From: Pseudomonas fluorescens
GTDB taxonomy: Bacteria > Pseudomonadota > Gammaproteobacteria > Pseudomonadales > Pseudomonadaceae
Length of the DNA: 64,000 bases
Assembly: GCF_005938625.1 (NCBI RefSeq)
Contig: NZ_VCNJ01000034.1
Coordinates: forward strand, 1 to 64,000
Reading direction: 5' to 3'
How positions within the stretch are numbered: the stretch's first letter is position 1; each line of letters opens with the position of its first letter. This document shows, piece after piece, positions 43,128-51,900 of this stretch. The translations under genes and the position numbers were made by a program. The notes under the pieces were generated by a model. That model did no database searches. It was given only the letters and a program-made list of their open reading frames with translations, and was not told the origin of the DNA.

Positions 43128-43621
43128 ACGGCCTCGAACAACTGCAACCGCTGATCTCGCCGCCACCGATTGCCTTCTGGCCGCCGGCGCCGGGCTGGTG
43201 GTTGCTGCTGTTGTTATTGCCGCTGCTGGGTTTCGCCGTTTGGCGACTGCGCCGTTTCATCCCGATGAAGAAACGCCCGATCGTCCGTGCCGAGCAACCG
43301 CTCGATCCTGTGCGCATCGCCGCCCTCGCCGAACTCGCACAAATGCCCAAACCCTACGACGGCGCCCCGGCCGGGGCCTGGCTGCAGCAACTCAACGGCC
43401 TGCTCAAACGCCTGTGCCGCAACCACTATCCCTACAGCCAGAGTCATACCCTCAACGGGCGTAAATGGCTGGCGTTCCTCGACAACCGCTGCCCGGCGGC
43501 GGGCCTGACCCGTTGGATGGTGCTGGTCGAAGGCGCGTACAAACCGGAGTGCAAACTCGACGACAAAGCCATCGCCGGCCTGACCCAGGCTGTCGACACG
43601 TGGATTCGCAAACATGTTTGA
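43124..43621 (+). CDS. DUF4381 membrane protein
   Basis: A 165-residue protein with one membrane segment at about 20-44 (PAPGWWLLLLLLPLLGFAVW) and a cytoplasmic DUF4381 domain (AALAELAQMPKPYDGAPAGA, WLQQLNGLLKRLCRNHYPYS, LNGRKWLAFLDNRCP). It is the usual third member of bat-type operons and probably anchors or adapts the MoxR-VWA complex. ATGA overlap with the DUF58 gene; 8-base overlap with the VWA gene. Confidence 0.92.
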   Translation: MNGLEQLQPLISPPPIAFWPPAPGWWLLLLLLPLLGFAVWRLRRFIPMKKRPIVRAEQPLDPVRIAALAELAQMPKPYDGAPAGAWLQQLNGLLKRLCRNHYPYSQSHTLNGRKWLAFLDNRCPAAGLTRWMVLVEGAYKPECKLDDKAIAGLTQAVDTWIRKHV

Positions 43622-44693
43622 GTTCGCCTGGCCGTGGATCTTTGTGCTGGTGCCGCTGCCGTGGCTGATGCGTCTGGTCTTGCCGGTGGCGGACAGCGGC
43701 GAACCCGCGTTGAAAGTCAGCTTTCTCGCCGATCTGGAAGGCCTCGCCCGCCGTCGCGCTCGCGCCAACCTGCCCGCGTGGCGTCAACAGGCGCCGTTCA
43801 TGCTCTTGTGGCTGTTGCTGCTGACCGCCGCCGCGCGCCCGCAATGGCTCGGCGAGCCACTGCCGATTGCTGCCAGTGGGCGTGATCTGCTGGTCGCGGT
43901 AGACGTGTCCGGCTCGATGGATTTCCCTGATATGCAATGGCAGGACGAAGAGGTCAGTCGTCTCACCTTGGTTCAGCATCTGCTCGGTGATTTCCTTGAA
44001 AGCCGCGATGGCGACCGTGTCGGCTTGATCCTGTTTGGCAGTCAGGCCTATTTGCAAGCGCCGCTGACCTTTGATCGCCACACCGTGCGCGTCTGGCTCG
44101 ACGAAGCGCGGATCGGCATTGCCGGCAAGAACACTGCGATCGGCGACGCCATCGGTCTGGCGCTGAAACGCCTGCGCCTGCGTCCGGCGCAAAGCCGTGT
44201 GCTGATTCTGGTCACCGACGGTGCCAACAACGGTGGCGAAATCGATCCGCTGACGGCGGCAAAACTGGCTGCCCGCGAAGGGGTAAAAATCTATCCGATC
44301 GGCATCGGCGCTAATCCCGAGGACAGCGGTTCGACTGGCCTGCTCGGCGTCAATCCAAGCCTGGACCTCGACGAGCCAGCGCTCAAAGCCATCGCCGAAG
44401 TCACCGGCGGGCAATATTTCCGCGCTCACGACGGCAAAGAGCTGCAAGCGATCAAGGACACCCTCGATCAACTCGAACCGGTGACCCAGCAACCGACCCA
44501 GGCACGTCCGGCGCAAGCGTTGTATCACTGGCCTCTGGCGCTGGCGTTGTGGCTGAGCCTGTTGCTCGTCGCGCGCGAATTGTGGCCGGATAACCCGCTG
44601 CAACGGCTGTTCACCAAGGAGCTGTATCTGCAAAGTCCGCTGCCTGACTGGCGCGAGCGTCTCAAGCGCCTGCGTCTGCGGAGGCGCCGATGA
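43614..44693 (+). CDS. VWA domain membrane protein (BatA-like)
   Basis: A 359-residue membrane protein. An N-terminal membrane segment (WPWIFVLVPLPWLMRLVLPV) and a second near 60-80 precede the VWA domain (about 85-285), whose MIDAS motif is intact: DLLVAVDVSGSMDFPD with Asp and two Ser, a Thr-containing AGKNTAIGDAIGLALKRL, and VLILVTDGANNGGEID. A C-terminal membrane segment (WPLALALWLSLLLVARELW) follows. The known role of the family is stress tolerance or assembly of periplasmic complexes. Confidence 0.94.
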   Translation: MFEFAWPWIFVLVPLPWLMRLVLPVADSGEPALKVSFLADLEGLARRRARANLPAWRQQAPFMLLWLLLLTAAARPQWLGEPLPIAASGRDLLVAVDVSGSMDFPDMQWQDEEVSRLTLVQHLLGDFLESRDGDRVGLILFGSQAYLQAPLTFDRHTVRVWLDEARIGIAGKNTAIGDAIGLALKRLRLRPAQSRVLILVTDGANNGGEIDPLTAAKLAAREGVKIYPIGIGANPEDSGSTGLLGVNPSLDLDEPALKAIAEVTGGQYFRAHDGKELQAIKDTLDQLEPVTQQPTQARPAQALYHWPLALALWLSLLLVARELWPDNPLQRLFTKELYLQSPLPDWRERLKRLRLRRRR

Positions 44694-46426
44694 TTGCGCT
44701 CTGGCCGCACTGGTTCCGTCCGTGGTGGTTGCTGTTGCTGCCGCTGCTGGGCTGGCTGATCTGGCAACTCTGGCACCGGCAGAAACGCGCCGGGCGCTGG
44801 CAGATGATTTTGCCACCAGCGTTTCATGCCACGCTGCTCAGTGGCGGCAATGGTCGCGACAGCAAACTGCCATGGGTCGCCCTCGGCGTGGCTTGGTTGC
44901 TGACCATTCTGGCCCTGCTCGGACCGAGCTGGGAGCGGGTCGAACAGACCAGTCAGAAGCCAGCCGATCCCTTGGTCGTGGTGCTGGAACTGACTCCGGA
45001 AATGCTCGCCACCGATTCGCCGCCGACGCGACTGGAGCAGGCGCGTCGCAAGCTCTTCGACCTGTTGCAGGCGCGCAGCGATGCGCAGACTGCCATCGTC
45101 GTCTATGCCGGCAGCGCGCACACGCTGGTGCCGCTGTCGGATGACCTCGCGACCAGCCGCAATTTGCTCGATGCACTCAAGCCTTCGTTGATGCCGGAAA
45201 GCGGTCATCGCGCCGATCTGGCCGTGAGTAAAGCGCTGGCCCTGCTGAAACAGGGTGCGCTCGGTCAGGGGCGGATCCTGTTGATCGGCTCGTCGCTCGA
45301 TGAAGAAGAACGTCAAGGTATTCGCCGCGCACTCAGCGGACAATCGGCGCAGTTGCTGATGCTCGGCGTCGGCACCGCCGAAGGTGCGCCAATCGCCCAA
45401 GAGGACGGCAGCTTCCTCAAGGACGAACAAGGCGCGATTCGCGTGCCGCAACTGGACAGTCCGGGCCTGAGCGCATTCCTCAACAGCGTCGGCGGCGAAT
45501 ACCACCCTGCCCGCCTCGACGAGGCTGATCTCGGCGCGCTCGGCCTGCTCAACGGTCCGCGCAGCCTGCGCGAAGACGGCCAGACCGTGCGCCTCGACAC
45601 CTGGGCCGATCAGGGTTATTGGCTGCTGTTGCCGCTGTTGCTGCTTGCCGCCTGTGCCGGACGGCGTGGCTGGTTGTTCTGCCTGCCGTTGCTGTTTTGC
45701 TTGCCTCAACCGAGCTACGCTTTTGACTTCGAGGATTTGTGGCTGCGCCCCGACCAACAGGGTCTGCACCTGCTCAAACAGAAGCGCCCGGCCGAAGCCG
45801 CGCAGCATTTTGACGATCATCAATGGCAAGGGGTGGCGTTGTACGAGGCCGGCGACTACAGTGGCGCCGCTCAGCGTTTCGCCGAAGGCAGCGATGCCCG
45901 CGCCCACTACAATCGTGGCAACGCGCTGGCGAAAAGCGGTGAGCTGGAAGCGGCAATCGATGCCTATGAGCAGGCGCTGGAACAGCAACCGGATTTACGT
46001 CCGGCGCAGACCAACAAGACGCTGGTGGAAAATCTGCTCAAGCAGAAAACCACGCCGCCGCCCGCCGAACCGGAAAACAAACCGGCCGAACAGAGTCTGC
46101 CCGGCGACGAACCACCGCCCGCGACCACACCGCCACCGGCGGTAAAAAGTGAAACCCAGAGCGACGCGCAACCGACCGAATCGGCCAGCGAACCGCCACC
46201 GACCACGCCGCCGCAGCCAGGCCCCAATGAAGTGCCGGGCAGCGACGAGGAAGAACAGACGGACACCGTGCCGACCCTGCGCCCGAGTGAAGACAACCTC
46301 CAGGGGGAGCAGCGTCAGGCACTGGAACAATGGCTGGGCAAGATCCCGGATGACCCGGGCGAATTGCTGCGACGCAAATTCTGGTACGAACAGCAACAAC
46401 ATCAGGATCAGGAAAACACTCGATGA
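44690..46426 (+). CDS. VWA and TPR membrane protein (BatB/BatC fusion-like)
   Basis: A 578-residue protein. Two N-terminal membrane segments, then a VWA-like domain (about 90-280) in which the MIDAS start reads VVVLELTPEM instead of DxSxS, so metal binding is probably lost. Two more membrane segments follow at about 305-345 (WLLLPLLLLAACAGRRGWLF). TPR-type helices occupy about 345-440 (ALYEAGDYSGAAQRFAEGSD, NRGNALAKSGELEAAIDAYE). The C-terminal 100 residues are Pro/Glu-rich and disordered, ending in a short conserved helix. ATGA overlaps on both sides. Confidence 0.93.
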   Translation: MIALWPHWFRPWWLLLLPLLGWLIWQLWHRQKRAGRWQMILPPAFHATLLSGGNGRDSKLPWVALGVAWLLTILALLGPSWERVEQTSQKPADPLVVVLELTPEMLATDSPPTRLEQARRKLFDLLQARSDAQTAIVVYAGSAHTLVPLSDDLATSRNLLDALKPSLMPESGHRADLAVSKALALLKQGALGQGRILLIGSSLDEEERQGIRRALSGQSAQLLMLGVGTAEGAPIAQEDGSFLKDEQGAIRVPQLDSPGLSAFLNSVGGEYHPARLDEADLGALGLLNGPRSLREDGQTVRLDTWADQGYWLLLPLLLLAACAGRRGWLFCLPLLFCLPQPSYAFDFEDLWLRPDQQGLHLLKQKRPAEAAQHFDDHQWQGVALYEAGDYSGAAQRFAEGSDARAHYNRGNALAKSGELEAAIDAYEQALEQQPDLRPAQTNKTLVENLLKQKTTPPPAEPENKPAEQSLPGDEPPPATTPPPAVKSETQSDAQPTESASEPPPTTPPQPGPNEVPGSDEEEQTDTVPTLRPSEDNLQGEQRQALEQWLGKIPDDPGELLRRKFWYEQQQHQDQENTR

Positions 46427-48060
46427 CCCGCTTCACCGCTCTCTTGCTGCCCCTGCTGCTCTGCACGGCCCCCGCCCAGGCGGCCGAGCTGACGGCCAGC
46501 GTGGATCGCAGTCGCCTGAACTCCGGCGAGACGGTCGAACTCACCCTTGAAACCAGCGACGTCACCCAGTTCGGCAAACCCGACTTGACCGCGCTGGAAG
46601 CGTTGTTCGAAGTGCGCGGCACGCGGCAGGTCAACCAGCTCAACACGCTCAATGGCGACAACCGCGCGACCACGCGCTGGATCATCACCCTGCTGCCCAA
46701 AGAGAACGGCAGCGTGGTGATCCCGCCGCTACAACTGGGCGACGCGCAGAGCCAGCCGATCACCGTACAAGTGGTCGAAAGCGACACCCGCGAGAACCAG
46801 AACAGCCTCGATCCGGTGTTCATCGAAGCCAGCCTCGATCAGTCCAGCGTCTACGTGCAGGCGCAGGCGATTCTGACGTTGCGCATCTACCACTCGGTAT
46901 CGCTGTACGACGACAGCAGCCTGACGCCGCTGCAAATCGCCGATGCGCGCATCGAGCAACTCGGCGACACGCGCACCTACGAAAAAGATCTCAACGGTGT
47001 GCGCCATGGCGTGATCGAAATGCGCTACGCAATCTACCCGCAGCACAGCGGTTTGCTGACCATTACGCCGCAGACCTTCAGCGCAACACTGGTCGATACG
47101 CAGCCGTCTCAGGACGCCAATGCGCAGGGGCCGAAACCGGGCAAACTGATGCGCGTGAGTTCGTCCGAAATCCCGCTGACGGTCAAACCCAAACCCCTGA
47201 CCTACCCGGTCGACGCGCCCTGGCTGCCCGCGCGCAGCCTGAGCCTGAGCGAAAGCTGGAACCCGGAACCGGAACACAGTCAGGTCGGCGACTCCCTGAC
47301 CCGCAGCCTGACGCTTAAAGTCGAAGGCCTGGCCGCCTCGCAACTGCCGGCGCTGCCCGCTACCGACGTCAACGGCCTGCGCCGCTACCCCGATCAACCG
47401 GTGCTGAGCAACCAGAGCACTGACCGGGGCATTGTCGGCAGCCGCGAAGAACGCGAAGCGCTGGTGCCAAGTCGCAGCGGCGCCATCGACTTGCCGACGG
47501 TAGACGTGGTCTGGTGGAACACCTTCGAAGATCACCTTGAACACAGCAGCCTGCCGGCGCGCACCCTGCAAGTGGCCACCAACCCGAGCCTGCAAGTCGA
47601 CACCCCGACCGGCAACCTGCAGCCGAGCATCGTCGATAACGATGTGTTGTGGTGGTGGAAACTCAGCACCCTGATCCTCGCCTGCACCACCCTGCTCGGC
47701 TTCGGCCTGTGGTGGCGCGCACGCTGGCAACCGGCGGTGCATCGCGCCGCCCAAACCGGCCCGAGCCCGCGCACGTTGATGGATGACATCAAGCGGGCGA
47801 GTCAGGCGAATGATCCGCAGGCCACGCGGCAGGCACTGGATGCGTGGGCGCGGCAGCAGCCGGAGACGCTGGCGGACATGGCGGCGCGGTTTGTGCCGTT
47901 GTCGGATGCGCTGGATGGGCTCAATGGTGCGTTGTACAGCGAGACGGGGCAGCATTGGCAGGGTGAGGATTTGTGGCGGGCGATCCGCACTATACCGGCG
48001 GCGGAACGGGTGCAGGATCCGGTGGGTGACAGTGGGTTGCCGCCGCTTTATCCGAAGTAA
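46423..48060 (+). CDS. BatD family protein
   Basis: A 545-residue exported protein with a signal peptide (FTALLLPLLLCTAPAQAAEL, cleavage after AQA), oxygen-tolerance BatD domains (LNSGETVELTLETSDVTQFG, LLPKENGSVVIPPLQLGDAQ, IEQLGDTRTYEKDLNGVRHG, LVPSRSGAIDLPTVDVVWWN), one membrane segment at about 410-430 (KLSTLILACTTLLGFGLWW), and a cytoplasmic helical tail. It is the last gene of the operon, with an ATGA overlap. A REP palindrome follows directly. Confidence 0.94.
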   Translation: MTRFTALLLPLLLCTAPAQAAELTASVDRSRLNSGETVELTLETSDVTQFGKPDLTALEALFEVRGTRQVNQLNTLNGDNRATTRWIITLLPKENGSVVIPPLQLGDAQSQPITVQVVESDTRENQNSLDPVFIEASLDQSSVYVQAQAILTLRIYHSVSLYDDSSLTPLQIADARIEQLGDTRTYEKDLNGVRHGVIEMRYAIYPQHSGLLTITPQTFSATLVDTQPSQDANAQGPKPGKLMRVSSSEIPLTVKPKPLTYPVDAPWLPARSLSLSESWNPEPEHSQVGDSLTRSLTLKVEGLAASQLPALPATDVNGLRRYPDQPVLSNQSTDRGIVGSREEREALVPSRSGAIDLPTVDVVWWNTFEDHLEHSSLPARTLQVATNPSLQVDTPTGNLQPSIVDNDVLWWWKLSTLILACTTLLGFGLWWRARWQPAVHRAAQTGPSPRTLMDDIKRASQANDPQATRQALDAWARQQPETLADMAARFVPLSDALDGLNGALYSETGQHWQGEDLWRAIRTIPAAERVQDPVGDSGLPPLYPK

Positions 48061-48135
48061 AAGCAAAAGATCGCAGCCTTCGGCAACTCCAAGGGGTATG
48101 TGTAGGAGCTGCCGAAGGCTGCGATCTTTTGCTTT
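48061..48135. repeat. REP palindrome, TAGGAGCTGCCGAAGGCTGC type
   Basis: Arms AAGCAAAAGATCGCAGCCTT and complement flank a short loop, directly after the batD stop; probably ends the operon transcript. Confidence 0.9.
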
Positions 48136-48154
48136 AGGCAAAAAAGGCTGGGAC

Positions 48155-48262
48155 CATTGGCGGCACGCAAGTTGATGTACAACGTACTGACTAACACTTG
48201 CTCGTCATCAGCAATGTCCGGAACGTAGAAGCTAATGCCAAATTCTTCAACGTCAAATCGTC
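48155..48262 (-). pseudogene. Possible remnant of a small immunity-type gene
   Basis: On the minus strand the frame DVEEFGISFYVPDIADDEQV then LVSTLYINLRAANGPSL looks protein-like, but it has no start codon and is blocked upstream by two stops. A neighbouring frame just before it (MGLFQESVIDDDDLTLK) could be its continuation after one frameshift. Its place downstream of cdiA and its immunity gene is where displaced immunity genes are often found. The rest of 48263-48559 shows only very short frames. Confidence 0.3.
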
Positions 48263-48559
48263 ATCGTCAATCACCGACTCCTGAAACAGCCCCATTTATC
48301 ACGAAAACTCGACACTTCGAAACTTTAGTCGAATTTCGTTTCTGGAGAACACGAGACAAAACACGCTTTATTCAAAAGTGATCCACCTCATTATCCGCCC
48401 ACCAGAACCGACATCACTAACTGCGTGGAACCACTGCCCTATTTCTGGCAAAGTATGCTTCAGGTACATGAGCGCTCTCGAAACTCAGGCTTGGAAAACC
48501 GAAATGAACCCCTAGAGACGGATCTGTTTTGCCAGGTGTTTTTTCTGCTTCCTGGTTTC

Positions 48560-48958
48560 CTAAAAATAGTCCAACCAGTCATCAGAATTAACAGAACGCC
48601 CCTTTTCAAGAAACGTCTTATATTGCTCCCTGTATTTATCTAAAGAGTCATTTGCAACGTTTATGGACAAAAACCCGCGCCCTCTCTCTTCAACAGACAG
48701 AGTTACTGGATCTATTCTTATCGGAGAGCTGCCCACCACGACCCCCGATAATTTTGACTTATGGAATATAAAGCTCTTCCCCCCAGCAAGCGGGAGAATC
48801 AGCTCTGCAACAGCAAATATTATCTCCGGCTTTGAAATCTCATACCGGTCACCTTCCTCATAATTTTCCGAGTAGTTCTCCGGAATAAGGAACAACCTAT
48901 AATCTATAATTACCAACCACCCTTGCAAGTCAACAAAATCACCAATATTCATTATCAT
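48560..48958 (-). CDS. Probable CDI immunity protein
   Basis: A 132-residue soluble protein (MIMNIGDFVDLQGWLVIIDY, KPEIIFAVAELILPLAGGKS, VNSDDWLDYF) with no recognised family. It directly follows cdiA with an ATGA overlap. It is clearly more AT-rich than its surroundings, as is the toxin-encoding end of cdiA, consistent with exchange of the toxin/immunity pair as a unit. Small size, position and composition all fit the cognate immunity protein; a direct test is lacking. ATG codons at 48958 and 48952 are possible starts. Confidence 0.75.
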   Translation of the reverse strand: MIMNIGDFVDLQGWLVIIDYRLFLIPENYSENYEEGDRYEISKPEIIFAVAELILPLAGGKSFIFHKSKLSGVVVGSSPIRIDPVTLSVEERGRGFLSINVANDSLDKYREQYKTFLEKGRSVNSDDWLDYF

Positions 48959-51900
48959 TTCCCAATCACAATAGCGTTAACACCACCTGTCATGGCACCT
49001 TCCAAAATCCTTTGAAGAACACCGCGAGGCCCAGCAACTGAATCGCGCGTCATATAATAACTAACACCTTCTACAGTTTTAACACCATCAACAATAAGGA
49101 AGTGCCTTTGCGCACCAGCAGGAACTTGTATGATGACACTCAAACCTTCCTGCAACGCCTTATTAAGCTGCTCTGGAAACATTGACAAATTGACTGTATT
49201 TTTAACCCCCGCATTGGATATTACATCCGCCAGCTCCAAGGTATTAACACCAGACTCCCTTATACCATTTACGAAACTACCAATAGCGCTTTCCAGACTA
49301 ACTGACTTCCCTGTTTTATCAGTTATTACCATTGCGGCGCAAGCCGGCCCACATACCGGGGCCTGGCCTTGGAAAATCTGTGTCCCTGGTGGCGCATATG
49401 GAATAGTTGCATCTGGAGTACCAGCGCCCCCGCCTCCCCCTGCACCATCATGAGTGCCATCCGGCACAGTCTTCTTCTTCGAATTCTTAACCCAATCCTT
49501 GACGGTACCGATATCAAACGATGACCCTATTTTTTTGATGGCTCTAACTGAAAGATCAAACCCCATCCTGGACAGGACAGCCGCGCTCTTCGCTGCACTC
49601 GTACCACCGCCTGCCACAGTGCTGACCACCAGTGCAACAGCCTGCCCCATCTGTCTGCCGAGATTAAAGGCGTTGGCATCACCGCCTTCCTCAAGCGCCT
49701 TGTTCATTTCTTTGAGCTGCGCAGAGAACGACTTCGACAGTTCATCGCCGAGGATGGATATCCCCTCGGTTGAAGACGCGAATTCGATCATGGCATCCAC
49801 GCCTTCCTTTGGATGTCGCATGAACTGTGCAGCACCATCCAGTGCATCGCGCCCAGCTCCCGCCATGCCATCCTTGAAGCCGTCAACAATTCCGACCCCT
49901 GTCAACCCGTCCTGACGTAACGAAATGAGCTCCCAGTTCATCGAGATCATCATTTTCTTGTACAGGTCAGTCTCGGCAGCAAGCTCCTTATCCCGCTGGA
50001 CTTCCTGCTGGGTGGCCAACCAATTGTTATCGACGTTGGCAATCGCGGCGTTGGTCGCCGTTGCCGCGCCGTTCGGATTGGTCATCGCGGCAATACCCGC
50101 GACCAATGCCGTCAAAAGGTTGCGCTTGTTTTCTCTATCCGTCGCTGTTTCATCAGGGTCGGGGTCGGCAAACAATGCCGTCAATACACTGGACGCCGCC
50201 CCACCGAGCGCGCCCGCCGAGCAACTCTGGTTGCTGGCAGCAGCACCGGCACATCCTAGAATTGCGTGCAGACCCGCGTGAACCGGACTGCCTTCTTTCA
50301 AGCCCTTCAAGACCAGTTTGCCGATGTAAGCCGAGCCTTGCTGCTGAACGTAATTGACCACCATGTTCTGCGCGAACTGGGCGCTGCTGCCCGTTACGCC
50401 GCCGCTCACGCCAGCGACCAGTGCGGTCGCGATCTGGCGATAGGTGCCTTCAGGCCCCCAGTTTTCACCAATGTCCTTTATCTCTTGCTTAAGCTCCTGG
50501 TACCTGACTTTGTGAGCATCCTGCTGCTCCTTGGTCAATCGTGGGTCGTGCGCGGCCAGTAGCTCGTTATCAGCCTGTTTCTTTTTGTCGTCAGCCTCTT
50601 TCGCCCGGTTCTCAATAAACTGCGAAACGTTCTGAACGAACTTGCCGACGATTTCAAAATTCACACCGATTTCTTGCGCATCGAAAATCGGCTTGAGCTT
50701 GTTGCTGCCATCACGATCGCTGGACACATCGGTGTTGATTGCCGCGATGGTTTGCTCAACGGTTTTCCCGGTCAGCTCTTGCTGCTTGGCCTCGTTGGTA
50801 ATAGTGACGGCAGCCCCACTGATACCGCTGTAGGTTGTGCTGCTGGAGCTGCCACTGGCAAACAGGACGATCGGCGTTGAAGCGTTCGCCCCTTCTTTGA
50901 CCGAGTTGACAGGCCCGCCCCGAGTGTTCGAGTTCGCACCGTTCGAAGTGCCACCCTTGCCAGCGTCGAAGCCATAACCACCACTCAGATTGATACTGCT
51001 GGCGTCGTACTCAGCCTTGTTTTTCACATCCGACGTGGTGAGTGTGCCGGTGCTCAAGGTGTTCTTGCCGTCAGCCACGGCCTTGTCAGTACTGGCAATG
51101 ACAGCACCGACCAGATCGGTATTGCCCGCCACTTCAACCTGGAAGCCGCCATTGCCCGCTTTGATGCCCGACTGCTCGGAGACACTGGCGTATTCGCTGT
51201 TCATGTTCTGCTGGGAAACACCACCGCTGACACTGCTGTTGCCGACACAGAATGGCGGTACGCAGACGCTGACGCCGACGTTGGCGCTCGACTGTTTCGA
51301 GGTGTAGGTGCTGGTGTCCTGCAGGCTCTCGATGTTGAGGTCGCCGCCGACCTTGACCTTGACCGTTTCACCGCTGGCGGTCGCGCCTTTGATGTTGGTG
51401 TCACCGCCGCTTTTCAGGCTTAGCGTGCCACCGGACTTGACCGAGGTGTTGGTGTGCGTGACGTCATCACCATCGCTATTGCCACGACCTTTGTTGGCTG
51501 CCAGATCGAGGGTGAAACCGTTCTGTTCACCAAAGCCGAAGCCGACCCCGACACTCCAGCCGCTGTTGCTGTTGCTGCTTTCCTGATGCGCTGTGTTTTG
51601 CGCCGACAGCAGATTGATCGCGCCAGTGGCATCAAGCGAAACATTACCGCCGCCTTCGATACGACTGCCGACCACATTGATGTTGCTGTCCGCCCCCGCA
51701 CCTTTGGCGACGATATTGATGTTGCCGCCCGCCATCACGCCGCTGCCGACGACGTTACTGCCGCTCTGGCTGCTGTTCATCTGGCTTTGGCTGTTGCTCA
51801 GATTGACGCTGACTTTCACCCCACCCAGAGGGTTTTGCATCATCGACTGGCCGGCGTCCAGTGCCTGGTCGGCACTCATTGCCGCGTTGACGGCAGCCAG

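Noticed and set aside
48425..48643. 72-codon frame on the plus strand
   Set aside because: No ribosome binding site, overlaps the 3' end of the immunity gene on the other strand, and lacks a protein-like pattern.
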